Counted from the stretch's first letter, positions 25,253 to 34,962 are shown. The stretch: 64,000 nucleotides of DNA from PHAA01 sp963665865 (GCA_963665865.2 CAXXWF010000001.1:1054001-1118000); one strand, 5' to 3'. Numbers and translations: made by a program. Notes: generated from the sequence alone by a model not told the origin.

Positions 25253-25969
25253 TTGCAAAATCCCAAATATAAAAGAGTGATATTAAAACTCAGCGGGGAG
25301 GCCCTGGCAGGCGAGAAGGGCTATGGCATAGAACATGGGGTCTTAACATCCATTGCCAGGCAGGTAGTTGAGGTAACGCAAAAGGGCGTGGAGGTAGCGA
25401 TCGTGGTGGGCGGGGGCAATATTTGGCGTGGGGTCTCGGGAAGCGCCAAAGGAATGGATCGAGCTACTGCTGATTATATGGGAATGCTGGCCACAGTTAT
25501 TAATTCGCTGGCTATGCAGGACGCATTAGAGAACGAAGGCATGGTAACCAGAGTTATGTCAGCCATTGAGATGAAAGAAGTTGCTGAGCCGTACATTAGA
25601 CGCCGGGCTATGCGCCATCTGGAAAAAGGTCGAGTAGTGATCTTCGCGGCCGGAACAGGAAATCCCTACTTTTCCACTGATACGACGGCCGCCTTAAGGT
25701 CGGCCGAAATAGAAGCTGAAGCCATTCTTATGGCGAAGAAAGTCGATGGCGTCTATGATTCTGACCCGGTTGGTAATCCTCAAGCGGTCAAATTTAATCG
25801 TTTGGATTACATTGATGTAATCAAACGGGGTCTCGGAGTAATGGATTCCACCGCAGCTTCTCTATGTATGGACAATAACATACCAATTATTGTATTTGAT
25901 TTAACTAAAGAAGGTAATATTCTTAAGGCAGTAATGGGCGAGGATATTGGCACCTATGTAGGGAGGTAG
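25253..25969 (+). CDS. pyrH: Uridylate kinase
   Basis: Hexameric bacterial UMP kinase of the amino-acid-kinase fold. KLSGEAL near residue 10, VVGGGNIWRG near 55, and AAGTGNPYFSTDTTAALR near 135 are all family motifs. 238 aa. TTG 25253 after GGGAGGGTAGTAA. Four bases before frr. Confidence 0.97.
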   Translation: MQNPKYKRVILKLSGEALAGEKGYGIEHGVLTSIARQVVEVTQKGVEVAIVVGGGNIWRGVSGSAKGMDRATADYMGMLATVINSLAMQDALENEGMVTRVMSAIEMKEVAEPYIRRRAMRHLEKGRVVIFAAGTGNPYFSTDTTAALRSAEIEAEAILMAKKVDGVYDSDPVGNPQAVKFNRLDYIDVIKRGLGVMDSTAASLCMDNNIPIIVFDLTKEGNILKAVMGEDIGTYVGR

Positions 25970-25973
25970 TAAA

Positions 25974-26531
25974 ATGATAGATGATATTATGGAAGATGCC
26001 GAAAGCAGAATGAACAAAGCCATAGAGCACTTAAACAGCGATTTTGCTGGGATGAGGGCTGGAAGGGCTAATCCGGCTATGGTTGATAAATTAATGGTTA
26101 ATTATTACGGAACCCCAACCCCGCTTAACCAGATGGCCAATATCAATGTGCCAGAAGCTCGATTACTTATAATAAACCCTTGGGATAAAGGAAGTATTGT
26201 CGATATTGAGAAGGCCATAATGAAATCCGACCTGGGAGTAAACCCCAATAACGATGGCAATGTTATTAGAATTAATTTGCCCCAGTTAACTGAAGACCGG
26301 AGAAAAGATCTGGTTAAAGTAGTAAAGAAACGAGCCGAAGAAGGCAAAGTCGCTGTTCGTAATATCAGAAGAGAAGCCAACGATTTGCTCAAAGCCAGTG
26401 AAAAAGACAAATTGATTTCTGAAGATGCCAGTAAAAAAGGACTTGACGACATTCAAAAAGTCACCGATAAATTTATTAAAGACATAGACTATATACTGCA
26501 GCTTAAAGAAAAAGAAATTATGGAAGTGTAA
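25974..26531 (+). CDS. frr: Ribosome recycling factor
   Basis: Splits post-termination ribosomes with EF-G. FAGMRAGRANPAMVDKLMVNYYG at the hinge region and PLNQMANI; the C-terminal helix has DDIQKVTDKFIKDIDYIL. 185 aa, exact family size. ATG 25974 with GGGAGG upstream, 4 bases after pyrH. A terminator follows. Confidence 0.98.
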   Translation: MIDDIMEDAESRMNKAIEHLNSDFAGMRAGRANPAMVDKLMVNYYGTPTPLNQMANINVPEARLLIINPWDKGSIVDIEKAIMKSDLGVNPNNDGNVIRINLPQLTEDRRKDLVKVVKKRAEEGKVAVRNIRREANDLLKASEKDKLISEDASKKGLDDIQKVTDKFIKDIDYILQLKEKEIMEV

Positions 26532-26589
26532 TCAATGTTGCTTTTAAAAAGGCCTTTTATAATTGTACGGTTATAACATCGATTTAGTG

Positions 26590-26613
26590 CCCCCTTTTAT
26601 GGGGGTTTTATTT
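26590..26613 (+). terminator. Rho-independent terminator after frr
   Basis: CCCCC-TTTTAT-GGGGG followed by TTTTATTTA. It abuts a long palindrome at 26606-26645. Confidence 0.75.
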
Positions 26614-26645
26614 ATCAAACGCCTTAGAAGGCGTTTGATAAATAA
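26606..26645 (+). repeat. Perfect 19-bp inverted repeat
   Basis: TTTATTTATCAAACGCCTT, two-base spacer AG, then the exact reverse complement. The right half begins the 112-bp direct repeat (26627 onward) and recurs alone at 26820. Confidence 0.85.
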
Positions 26646-26738
26646 AAAGCTCGCGGCGCGATGCACACAAAACGCTAAAGGAAGGCGCTATAGCGCCCGC
26701 GTTTTGGCGCACAATTCGCGCAAGCGCTCATTGAATAT
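26627..26738 (+). repeat. 112-bp direct repeat (family F), copy 1
   Basis: From AGAAGGCGTTTGATAAATAA to TCATTGAATA. Contains the internal palindrome GGCGCTATAGCGCC. The second copy at 26819-26930 differs at only a few positions. Short ORFs across it (for example from 26563) are by-products of the repeat. Confidence 0.85.
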
Positions 26739-26818
26739 TAAAACACCTCTTTAGACATCTTCCTCTATAGGTGGGGATAAACCGATTTTTCCCTAGTGGT
26801 GGGTAGGGGCCCCGACTG

Positions 26819-26930
26819 AGAAGGCGTTTGATAAATAAAACGCTCGCGGTGCGATGCACACAAAACGCGAAGGGAAGGCGCTATAGCGCCCGCGTTTTGG
26901 CGCACAATTCGCACAAGCGCTCATTGAATA
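26819..26930 (+). repeat. 112-bp direct repeat (family F), copy 2
   Basis: Same sequence as copy 1 with scattered substitutions, 192 bases downstream. It ends 24 bases before the uppS start, so uppS expression signals lie in or directly after it. The DNA between copies (26739-26818) shows no gene. Confidence 0.85.
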
Positions 26931-26953
26931 ATTATAGCGAGAGAAGGGGAACT

Positions 26954-27700
26954 GTGGCCAAGCATAAAAATGTAATTGCCGATAAGATTGATTCAAGCGC
27001 GATGCCTCGACACATCGCGGTTATAATGGATGGTAACGGGAGATGGGCGCAGAAACGATTGCTGCCTCGAAGTATGGGGCACAGGGCTGGTATGGCCGCA
27101 TTAAAGGAAATTGTGAAAGTTTGCGATGAACTCAAGATTCCATTTTTAACTGTGTTTGCGTTTTCAACCGAAAATTGGAAAAGACCGATAACGGAGATAG
27201 ATTTTCTAATGAACCTGCTGGTTGAATATCTGCAAAAAGAGTTGGACGAATTACATAAGAATAATGTGCGCATTCATGTGATGGGTGATTATACTGTTAT
27301 TCCCCGAGAATGTCAGCTGGAAATAGAAAATGCCATCGAAAAAACGCGAAACAATGGAGGATTAGTATTTAATATCGCTATAAACTACGGTTCCCGTCAG
27401 GAAATTATGACGGCCGTAAAATTATTAGCTGAAAAAATAATACAAACGGAGATGATAATAGAAGAGCTTAATGAAAACACGTTTTCCCAACTACTTTATA
27501 CTGGGGATATGCCGGATCCTGATTTGCTCATTCGTACGGCAGGAGAGATGCGGATAAGCAATTTCATGTTATGGCAGATTGCTTATGCTGAGATTGTCAT
27601 ATCTGACACCCTTTGGCCCGATTTTTCCCGGGAGGACTTGATTATGGCGATAAAAACTTATCAGGCCAGAGATCGTAGATTTGGCGGCTTAAGCCGATGA
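26954..27700 (+). CDS. uppS: Isoprenyl transferase / undecaprenyl diphosphate synthase UppS
   Basis: cis-Prenyltransferase making the C55 carrier lipid for peptidoglycan. MPRHIAVIMDGNGRWAQKR with the catalytic Asp at about residue 25, FAFSTENWKRP, and the C-terminal LIRTAGEMRISNFMLWQIAYAE. 248 aa. GTG 26954 follows GAGAAGGGGAACT; the longer open frame from 26828 is translated repeat DNA. Start of the lipid/isoprenoid block uppS-cdsA-dxr-rseP-ispG. Confidence 0.96.
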   Translation: MAKHKNVIADKIDSSAMPRHIAVIMDGNGRWAQKRLLPRSMGHRAGMAALKEIVKVCDELKIPFLTVFAFSTENWKRPITEIDFLMNLLVEYLQKELDELHKNNVRIHVMGDYTVIPRECQLEIENAIEKTRNNGGLVFNIAINYGSRQEIMTAVKLLAEKIIQTEMIIEELNENTFSQLLYTGDMPDPDLLIRTAGEMRISNFMLWQIAYAEIVISDTLWPDFSREDLIMAIKTYQARDRRFGGLSR

Positions 27701-27719
27701 TAGGCGGAATGATATTTAT

Positions 27720-28505
27720 ATGCTTAAAACTCGTATAATCACTGCATTGGTTGGCGTCCCTCTATTATTGGGGGCATTGTATCTGGGTGGGAATTACTGG
27801 CGGGGTTTGGTTCTCTTGTTGGCGAGCATTACTTTGCTTGAATATACTGCTATGATGCACCTCCAAGGCTTTAAACCAATAGTTATACCAACTGTCGGAA
27901 TAGCCTTGGTATTATTGTTCCGGGTGCAGCTTGATCAGTATGTGGCTGGTCTGTTTTTTGTGGGCTGGCTGTTAATGATACTCTACATGGTCATTGATTA
28001 TCCCCGTTTCAATTTTATTGATCTGGCCCTGAGTTTTTTCGGGGCATTTTACTGCGGTTACTTATTCAGTTATGCCTTGGCTATCCCCGAATTGCAGGGA
28101 GCATATCTAAACTTACTACTTTGTTTACTATTGACCTGGGCGAGTGATATTGGTGGTTACTTGTTTGGCACGCTCTGGGGCAAGCACAAGTTATCTCCCC
28201 AGCTTAGTCCCGGTAAGACTGTAGAGGGGGCTGTTGGAGCCGTATTTTTGACTATAATAGCCGCGGTGAGCTTCAAATATATATTTAGTATGGAATACAT
28301 GAGTCTGTTCTACACAATTTTATTGGGAGTTTGCGCTAGTGGGGGGGCCCAGCTGGGTGACCTGCTGGAATCAGCCCTAAAAAGATATTTTGGAGTAAAA
28401 GATGCCGGCAGTATTCTTCCCGGGCACGGAGGGGTACTGGATCGATTTGACAGTTTGATGCTGGTTTTGCCCGTCGTCTACTATTTCCTGGTGGTATTTG
28501 GGTAA
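27720..28505 (+). CDS. cdsA: Phosphatidate cytidylyltransferase
   Basis: Integral membrane enzyme making CDP-diacylglycerol. Multiple membrane helices and the C-terminal family signature with KRYFGVKDAGSILPGHGGVLDRFDS. 261 aa. ATG 27720, 19 bases after uppS. Confidence 0.95.
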   Translation: MLKTRIITALVGVPLLLGALYLGGNYWRGLVLLLASITLLEYTAMMHLQGFKPIVIPTVGIALVLLFRVQLDQYVAGLFFVGWLLMILYMVIDYPRFNFIDLALSFFGAFYCGYLFSYALAIPELQGAYLNLLLCLLLTWASDIGGYLFGTLWGKHKLSPQLSPGKTVEGAVGAVFLTIIAAVSFKYIFSMEYMSLFYTILLGVCASGGAQLGDLLESALKRYFGVKDAGSILPGHGGVLDRFDSLMLVLPVVYYFLVVFG

Positions 28506-28569
28506 ATCCGAGAATAATAATATAACAGAGCTATAACCATGAAAAGAGGTCTAAGTGAGGTGACCAAGT

Positions 28570-29691
28570 TTGGATCCTGAACTGCAGAAAAACCTAAAAA
28601 AACTTATAAAATGGACCGTTTACGTTATGGTCCTGCTCTGCATATATCTATTATTTAACTATGTCTTTCCCATATTGACTAGGATACTCATCTATTTCCC
28701 AGTGATTTTTATGCCTTTTATTTTCGCGATACTACTGGCCTTGATGATTGAACCGGTGGTTAATGTATTTGAAATACATGGGAGATTCAAGCGTAGTTGG
28801 GCGGTGTTTTCCAGCCTAATTTTAGTTATAGGGGGTTTTGTCTCAGTATTACTAATGCTAGCGGCGGTGATTATTAGAGAAATGTCCTCATTATATAGAC
28901 TGGCTCAATCTCATTCAGACGAAGTTATTGGCCAGGTTATGACTTCTTTGAGTGATTTTCGCTTATCGTACCTAGAATTAAACCTGCCACCTCAAGTGCA
29001 GGCTGCGGTTCAAGATAATTTGCAAAATGGCCTTCACATAATACAGCAGCTCATGAACAGCAGTATTAATGCCCTTATGCAAGCCTTTATCAAATTGCCA
29101 GGAATACTTGTATTTATAGGTATTGCCACTGTAGCAGCTTTCTTAATTATTAAAGATCGGGCTTTGATACGTACCTTTGTCATTGAAATTCTGCCTGCCT
29201 CGGGGCGCTCCAAAGGTATTAATGTAATAAATGATCTGCTCAAAGCGTTAAGTGGTTTTATAAAAGCATACAGTATATTGATTACGATTACGGCTGTAAT
29301 AACCATGGTTTCGCTCAGAATATTGGGAGTGGAATATGCATTCCTGTTAGGAATTCTGGTGGGGATAATGGATATATTACCTGTATTGGGTCCGGGAGCA
29401 ATTATAGTACCCTGGATAATATGGGAATTTATGAACGGCAATACAGGCATGGGCATAGGCCTTGTGGTGGTATATGCAATGATAACCGTTATCAGACAAT
29501 TTCTGGAACCTCAGATTGTAGGAGATAGCATCGGTCTCCATCCCTTAGCAACCCTGATGTCTCTCTATATAGGTCTGCAATTGGGGGGATTTATGGGGAT
29601 GGTACTGGGACCAGTGCTGATGGTAATATTTATAGCCAGTTATCGAGCGGGATTGCTGGAGAGATTTGACTGGAGGCACAAACATGAGTGA
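28570..29691 (+). CDS. AI-2E/YtvI family membrane transporter
   Basis: Family PF01594 protein with about seven to eight helices: paired N-terminal helices (about 15-70), a soluble linker (about 100-165) and a C-terminal group containing GILVGIMDILPVLGPGAIIVPW and a late FLEPQIVGDSIGLHPLATLMSLYIG, both family hallmarks. 373 aa. Members include YtvI, a sporulation membrane protein, and transporters of small solutes; substrate here unknown. TTG 28570 after GAGGTGACCAAG. Its stop overlaps the dxr start, an unusual insertion into the cdsA-dxr pair. Confidence 0.85.
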   Translation: MDPELQKNLKKLIKWTVYVMVLLCIYLLFNYVFPILTRILIYFPVIFMPFIFAILLALMIEPVVNVFEIHGRFKRSWAVFSSLILVIGGFVSVLLMLAAVIIREMSSLYRLAQSHSDEVIGQVMTSLSDFRLSYLELNLPPQVQAAVQDNLQNGLHIIQQLMNSSINALMQAFIKLPGILVFIGIATVAAFLIIKDRALIRTFVIEILPASGRSKGINVINDLLKALSGFIKAYSILITITAVITMVSLRILGVEYAFLLGILVGIMDILPVLGPGAIIVPWIIWEFMNGNTGMGIGLVVVYAMITVIRQFLEPQIVGDSIGLHPLATLMSLYIGLQLGGFMGMVLGPVLMVIFIASYRAGLLERFDWRHKHE

Positions 29692-30850
29692 TAGACCAAG
29701 TAATATCGTCATACTGGGTTCAACCGGATCAATAGGTGAACAAGCTCTGCAGGTCATTGACAGGCATCCTGACAAATTTAGGGTCGTGGGGCTGGCTGCC
29801 CGGGACGAAGTTGATGCAATAGCTTTGCAAGTGGAAAAATACCAGCCTAGGGCGGTAGCCCTGAGTGATGAAAAGTGCTACAGTAAGCTAAAAGATAAGT
29901 TGGCCCATCCGTGCCACATAAATATGGGTTTGGAGGGTATGTGTGAAATAGCTTCCCTTGATAACGTTGATACTGTATTAGTAGCGGTGAGTGGTGCCGT
30001 GGGAATTCTTCCCACCATTGCTGCCATTAACCAATCCAGGCGAATAGCTTTGGCAAATAAAGAGACCCTGGTGGCGGCCGGCGAATATGTCATGAATCTG
30101 GCCCGGACTAAGGGGGCTATGGTGATACCGGTTGACAGTGAACATTCGGCTATATTTCAATGTTTGCAGGGCGAGACCAAACATTTGCGTAACCTATGGC
30201 TAACCGCTTCAGGCGGCCCTTTCCGGGATTTTGACCAGGAGCAGCTAGCCAATGTGACTGTTGATATGGCTCTTAAGCACCCTAATTGGAAAATGGGACC
30301 TAAAATAACCATTGATTCAGCTACCTTAATGAATAAAGGCCTGGAGGTAATTGAAGCCCATCATTTATTTGCGGTTGACTATGAACATATTAAGGTACTC
30401 GTTCAAAAGGAGAGCGTAATTCACTCCATGGTGGAGCTGGTGGATGGCTCCTTCCTGGGCCATTTGGGAGTAGCTGACATGAGGATTCCTATTCAGTATG
30501 CATTAACTTACCCAGCAAGATTTGATTCACCTGCCGCTGCGCTTGATTTTAGTGAAATAGGCTGCATCCATTTTCAAAAACCGGACATGGTTAAGTTTCC
30601 CTTACTGCAAATGGCCTACCAGGCTGGGCGTCAAGGCGGAACCCTGCCGGCCGTAATGAATGCTGCCAATGAAACGGCCGTCAACTATTTTCTGAATGGC
30701 AGGATTAAATTTTTGGAAATAGCCGATTCGGTTGCAGCAGTGCTGGAAAAACATGTTTTGATCAGCAATCCAGATCTGGAAGAAATATTTGCAGCTGACA
30801 GCTGGGCTCGAGAGTACTGTCATAGTTTAATTAAGAAGGGAGAATACTGA
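29684..30850 (+). CDS. dxr: 1-deoxy-D-xylulose 5-phosphate reductoisomerase
   Basis: Second enzyme of the MEP isoprenoid pathway. NADPH-binding LGSTGSIGEQALQVI at the N-terminus, ALANKETLVAAG, PVDSEHSAIFQCL and metal/substrate-binding ASGGPFR and MNKGLEVIEAHHLF. About 388 aa. ATG 29684 overlaps the preceding gene by 8 bases; the TTG at 29666 is inside it. Translationally coupled to rseP (overlap TGATG). Confidence 0.96.
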   Translation: MSDRPSNIVILGSTGSIGEQALQVIDRHPDKFRVVGLAARDEVDAIALQVEKYQPRAVALSDEKCYSKLKDKLAHPCHINMGLEGMCEIASLDNVDTVLVAVSGAVGILPTIAAINQSRRIALANKETLVAAGEYVMNLARTKGAMVIPVDSEHSAIFQCLQGETKHLRNLWLTASGGPFRDFDQEQLANVTVDMALKHPNWKMGPKITIDSATLMNKGLEVIEAHHLFAVDYEHIKVLVQKESVIHSMVELVDGSFLGHLGVADMRIPIQYALTYPARFDSPAAALDFSEIGCIHFQKPDMVKFPLLQMAYQAGRQGGTLPAVMNAANETAVNYFLNGRIKFLEIADSVAAVLEKHVLISNPDLEEIFAADSWAREYCHSLIKKGEY

Positions 30851-31881
30851 TGACTATAATAATAGCCATATTTATTTTAGCTATACTCGTTTTGGTTCAT
30901 GAGCTGGGTCATTTTTTAGCAGCTCGCCTCATAGGAATACCGGTACATGAGTTTAGTCTGGGATTTGGTCACAGACTATATTCTACCAAGAAAAATGGGG
31001 TAGAATACTCTTTGCGTATGATTCCATTGGGTGGATTTGTGCGTATGGCCGGTGAGGAACCCGGAGATATGAACCACCCTGACGGCTTTAATAATCGTAA
31101 ACCATGGGAGAAGATAGCGGTTTCATTTTCTGGCCCGTTTATGAACTTTGTTATGGCCATATTGATCTTTATTTATACATTTGCGGTAATAGGCGTCGTG
31201 CAGCCGGTTAACGAAGCCGTAGTCGGCGAATTATTGCAGGGGAAACCAGCGTACACGGCTGGTCTGCAGACCAATGACCACATCCTCAGTGTAAACGGAA
31301 ATGATATTGACAGTTGGGAACACTTTGTCAATACGATCAAGGATAACCCGGTAGGCACTTCGTTACATGTTAAAGTCGACCGAAATGGAGCGGTCAGCAC
31401 CGTTACTCTGAATTCGATCGCGGATGAAACTACCGGCAATCCCATAATAGGAGTTTATCCCCAGGTAAAGTACGCAAGACAGGGCATATTTACCGCAATT
31501 AGACTTGGGTTTCTCCAGACCTACCAGATGACATTGCTTCTTCTGAGCGGCCTGGGAATGCTTTTCACCGGGGCAGCCTCTGCATCTGATCTGGCCGGTC
31601 CCGTGGGAATATTCAGCATGGTTGGAGAAGCCGCCCGTGGGGGAGCGGTATATCTATTGATGTTTTCCGCCTTCTTAAGCATAAACCTGGGCATCGTTAA
31701 CCTCCTGCCCATTCCTGCCTTGGATGGCAGCAGAATGGTATTTGCTCTGGTGGAGGCAGTGCGGCGCAAACCTATGGACCCTGAAAAAGAGGGCTTTATC
31801 CACTGGGTAGGTTTTTTATTCCTTATGTTAATCATTATTTTTGCTACCTACAATGATATTGTTAGATTGATTAAGGGATGA
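30850..31881 (+). CDS. rseP: Site-2 zinc metalloprotease RseP/RasP
   Basis: Intramembrane protease of M50 family. HELGH at residues 17-21 in the first helix, a PDZ domain (about 115-185, AYTAGLQTNDHILSVNGNDI) and the LDG motif (PIPALDGSRM) near residue 293 in a C-terminal helix. 343 aa. In Firmicutes it trims anti-sigma factors and remnant signal peptides. The dxr-rseP-ispG order is standard. Confidence 0.95.
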   Translation: MTIIIAIFILAILVLVHELGHFLAARLIGIPVHEFSLGFGHRLYSTKKNGVEYSLRMIPLGGFVRMAGEEPGDMNHPDGFNNRKPWEKIAVSFSGPFMNFVMAILIFIYTFAVIGVVQPVNEAVVGELLQGKPAYTAGLQTNDHILSVNGNDIDSWEHFVNTIKDNPVGTSLHVKVDRNGAVSTVTLNSIADETTGNPIIGVYPQVKYARQGIFTAIRLGFLQTYQMTLLLLSGLGMLFTGAASASDLAGPVGIFSMVGEAARGGAVYLLMFSAFLSINLGIVNLLPIPALDGSRMVFALVEAVRRKPMDPEKEGFIHWVGFLFLMLIIIFATYNDIVRLIKG

Positions 31882-31885
31882 TGTA

Positions 31886-32941
31886 ATGCGCAGGAAATCA
31901 AGAACTATTAAAATCGGCCCAGTTGCGGTGGGGGGGGACAACCCGGTTGTGGTTCAATCCATGACCAACACTGATACCCGCAACATATTGGCAACTGTAG
32001 CCCAAATAAAACGCTTAGAAGAAGCTGGATGCGAGATAATAAGGGTAGCCGTACTGGACGAAGAGGCGGCCACGGCTATCCGCGTAATAAAAAAATCTAT
32101 TACTATACCAATGATTGCCGATATTCATTTTGATTATAAGTTGGCACTCAAAAGTATTGAAGCGGGTGTGGATGGTCTGCGCATTAATCCCGGCAATATT
32201 GGTGATGAGAAAAAGGTGGCCGCCATAGTATCGGCTTGTAAAGACCGCTCAATTCCAATTCGCATCGGTGTTAATTCCGGATCTCTGGATAAAGAGAAAA
32301 TCGAAAAATACGGTGGTGTCTGTGCTGAAGCCATGGTAGACAGCGCTCTGGATAATATTAAGATACTTGAAGACATGGATTTTCGCGAGATTAAAATATC
32401 TTTGAAATCCTCTTCGGTTTTATTGAGCTTGGAGGCATATCGAATGATAGCAGCCCAGGTGGACTATCCTCTGCATTTAGGGATAACAGAAGCTGGAACC
32501 AAAGATAGGGCTCTCATAAAATCCGCCTTGGGGATTGGCATGCTTCTCTACGAAGGTATAGGTGACACAGTTCGTTTATCTTTGACCGCTGACCCCGTGG
32601 ACGAAGTCTGGGCCGCTTATGAGCTATTAAGGACATTAGGTTTGCGCAACCGAGGCATGGAATTAATTTCTTGTCCTACCTGTGGGCGTTGTGAGATTGA
32701 TTTAATCAAATTGGCTGAGGAAGTTGATGGTCGGATACGCACCATGCCGGAGCCGCTTAAAGTAGCAGTCATGGGTTGCGTGGTCAATGGACCTGGTGAA
32801 GCTCGGGAAGCTGATGTTGGGCTCGCGGGGGGAAGAGGTTTCGGGTTTCTCTTTCGCAAAGGCGAGATAATTAAAAAGGTTCCCGAGGGAGAAATGCTGG
32901 ACGAGCTCTTAGGGGAGATCGAGAAGATAAAAAATGCATGA
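31886..32941 (+). CDS. ispG: 4-hydroxy-3-methylbut-2-en-1-yl diphosphate synthase IspG
   Basis: [4Fe-4S] enzyme of the MEP pathway. TIM-barrel N-terminus (VGGDNPVVVQSMTNTDTR) and C-terminal cluster cysteines in SCPTCGRCEID and VMGCVVNGPGEA. 351 aa. ATG 31886 with AAGGGATGATGTA upstream. A family D repeat begins about 17 bases after its stop codon. Confidence 0.96.
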   Translation: MRRKSRTIKIGPVAVGGDNPVVVQSMTNTDTRNILATVAQIKRLEEAGCEIIRVAVLDEEAATAIRVIKKSITIPMIADIHFDYKLALKSIEAGVDGLRINPGNIGDEKKVAAIVSACKDRSIPIRIGVNSGSLDKEKIEKYGGVCAEAMVDSALDNIKILEDMDFREIKISLKSSSVLLSLEAYRMIAAQVDYPLHLGITEAGTKDRALIKSALGIGMLLYEGIGDTVRLSLTADPVDEVWAAYELLRTLGLRNRGMELISCPTCGRCEIDLIKLAEEVDGRIRTMPEPLKVAVMGCVVNGPGEAREADVGLAGGRGFGFLFRKGEIIKKVPEGEMLDELLGEIEKIKNA

Positions 32942-32957
32942 GATAGAACGGGGAGTA

Positions 32958-33208
32958 AACGATAGACGCGGGTTCGCTTCGCTCACACACTGACCCTTTG
33001 AGCGCGGACTGACGCTGATTTTAAAAGAAAAATTAGACACCAAATATCCCGAATAATGTGTTATTGCAGCGCCATTAAGTCAAGTTCAGTGATATCCAAT
33101 TAACACCGTTTATAACTAAAATTATATAACTCGGTATCCTAAAAAGAATAAGAAGTCTGCGATAGTCCGCGCCCGGAGGGTCCGCGTTAGTCAGCGTCTA
33201 TCGTTCCC
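32958..33208 (-). repeat. Interspersed element family D, copy 2 (inverted orientation)
   Basis: Reverse complement of the element at 1868-2170. Ends AACGATAGACGC (about 32958) and GCGTCTATCGTT (to about 33206) form the inverted termini, each extended by further pairing. It lacks the 51-base family A insert, leaving GACCCTCCGGGCGCGG (read on the minus strand) as the uninterrupted junction. It fills the ispG-proS gap; no ORF. Confidence 0.8.
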
Positions 33209-33240
33209 AATTTCGTAAGTATATTAAGGAGGCATAAGCA

Positions 33241-34962
33241 GTGAAGGCATCGAATTTATTTTATCCTACTTTAAGAGAAGTACCCAGCGAAGCGGAAATA
33301 GCCAGCCATCAATTATTGCTCAGAGCTGGGTTTATTAGAAAAACATCGGCAGGAGTATACAGTTATTTGCCCCTGGCCATGCGGGTGCTGAGAAAAATCG
33401 AAAATATCGTCCGGGAGGAAATGGAGCGGGCCGGAGGGCAAGAGTTGCTTATGCCGATTATACAACCAAAAGAACTCTGGGAGAAATCAGGGCGTTGGTC
33501 AGTATATGGAGATGAGATGTTCCGCTTAGTTGACCGTCATAACCGGGGTTTTGCGCTGGGGCCTACCCATGAAGAAATAATCACTACTCTGGTTGATGCT
33601 GAGGTACATTCCTATCGTGATTTACCTTTACTTCTTTATCAGATTCAGAACAAATATCGGGATGAGATACGTCCTCGCTTTGGGTTGATGCGTGGTCGTG
33701 AATTTATAATGAAAGACCTCTACTCATTTGATCAAGATTATGCTGGTCTGGATATTTCCTACCAGAAAATGTACGCCGCCTACCGAGCTATCTACACCCG
33801 GATGAAATTAAATTATCGGGTCGTGGAGGCAGACAGCGGTGCCATTGGCGGCAATGAAAGCCATGAATTTATGGTCCTGGCCGACAGTGGGGAGTGCACC
33901 ATACTATACTGTGACAATGAGATTTGCGATTATGCAGCCAATGTTGAAAAGGCAGAATGTCCGGCGCCCGATGAGCCTTCTTCTCCAAGCAAAATGAAGA
34001 CTGTCAACAAAATCTATACCCCCGGACTGCGAACCATTCAGGATCTGGTTAGTGACCTGGGTATTTCTGCCCAAGATCAGGTGAAGACTCTGATGTACAG
34101 TGTGGATGGCGAAATTGTGGCAGTGGTGCTGCGCGGTGACCGCGATCTAAACGAGATTAAACTAAAAAACTTCTTGAATTGCAGGGAGTTGTTCATGGCC
34201 GATGAGAGCTCGGTACGGGCGCAGTGTGCCGCCGGGTTTGGATCGTTAGGACCGCTCGGCTTAAAGGCTAAAATCTATGCTGACCTGGAAGTTGCCGCCA
34301 TGCGCAATTTTAGCTGCGGTGCTAATGAAGATGATTACCACTATATCAATGTAAACATGGGACGGGACTTTGTACCCGAAGCAGTGGTTGATTTGAGAAA
34401 TGCGGTGGAAGGCGATCTTTGCCCGCTTTGTAATGGTAATTTGCAAGCCCTGCGGGGCATCGAGGTCGGTCATATATTTAAACTAGGCACGAAATATTCG
34501 GACGCTCTGGAAGCTGGTTATCGAACCGCCGATGGTGAAGAGAAGCCAATGGTGATGGGGTGCTATGGCATTGGGATATCACGCACCCTGGCCGCAGCTG
34601 TCGAGCAGAATAACGATAATAATGGGATTATATGGCCGATGCCGATTGCTCCTTATCACGTTATTATTATTCCCGTTAACACTAAGAAAGAAGAGCAAAT
34701 GCAGGCTGCCGAAGATATTTATGAAAAGTTAATCAGGCTGGGCGTAGAAGTTATTTTAGATGACCGGGATGAGAGAGCCGGAGTGAAATTCAAAGATGCC
34801 GACTTAATCGGTATTCCGGTAAAAATTACTATTGGACCTAAATCTTTGCAGGAAAAACAGGTCGAGGTGAAGAAAAGATGGGCAGACGATACCGAATTGA
34901 TTGATATAGATAAAGTAGTTGATGTAATCTGCGCAATCATCAAAGAAGGTATGGAGAAGTAA
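33241..34962 (+). CDS. proS: Prolyl-tRNA synthetase (bacterial type, with editing domain)
   Basis: Class II synthetase. N-terminal catalytic core with LRAGFIRKTSAGVYSYLPLAMRV and the RPRFGLMRGREFIMKDLYSFD motif 2; an inserted editing domain of YbaK type at about residues 240-380 (VKTLMYSVDGEIVAVVLRGD); C-terminal anticodon-binding domain. 573 aa, normal. GTG 33241 after AAGGAGGCATAAGCA. Confidence 0.97.
   Translation: MKASNLFYPTLREVPSEAEIASHQLLLRAGFIRKTSAGVYSYLPLAMRVLRKIENIVREEMERAGGQELLMPIIQPKELWEKSGRWSVYGDEMFRLVDRHNRGFALGPTHEEIITTLVDAEVHSYRDLPLLLYQIQNKYRDEIRPRFGLMRGREFIMKDLYSFDQDYAGLDISYQKMYAAYRAIYTRMKLNYRVVEADSGAIGGNESHEFMVLADSGECTILYCDNEICDYAANVEKAECPAPDEPSSPSKMKTVNKIYTPGLRTIQDLVSDLGISAQDQVKTLMYSVDGEIVAVVLRGDRDLNEIKLKNFLNCRELFMADESSVRAQCAAGFGSLGPLGLKAKIYADLEVAAMRNFSCGANEDDYHYINVNMGRDFVPEAVVDLRNAVEGDLCPLCNGNLQALRGIEVGHIFKLGTKYSDALEAGYRTADGEEKPMVMGCYGIGISRTLAAAVEQNNDNNGIIWPMPIAPYHVIIIPVNTKKEEQMQAAEDIYEKLIRLGVEVILDDRDERAGVKFKDADLIGIPVKITIGPKSLQEKQVEVKKRWADDTELIDIDKVVDVICAIIKEGMEK

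Noticed and set aside
26563..26754. 63-aa ORF after frr and the upstream extension of uppS
   Set aside because: Both translate copies of the 112-bp repeat; uppS has a well-placed GTG at 26954.
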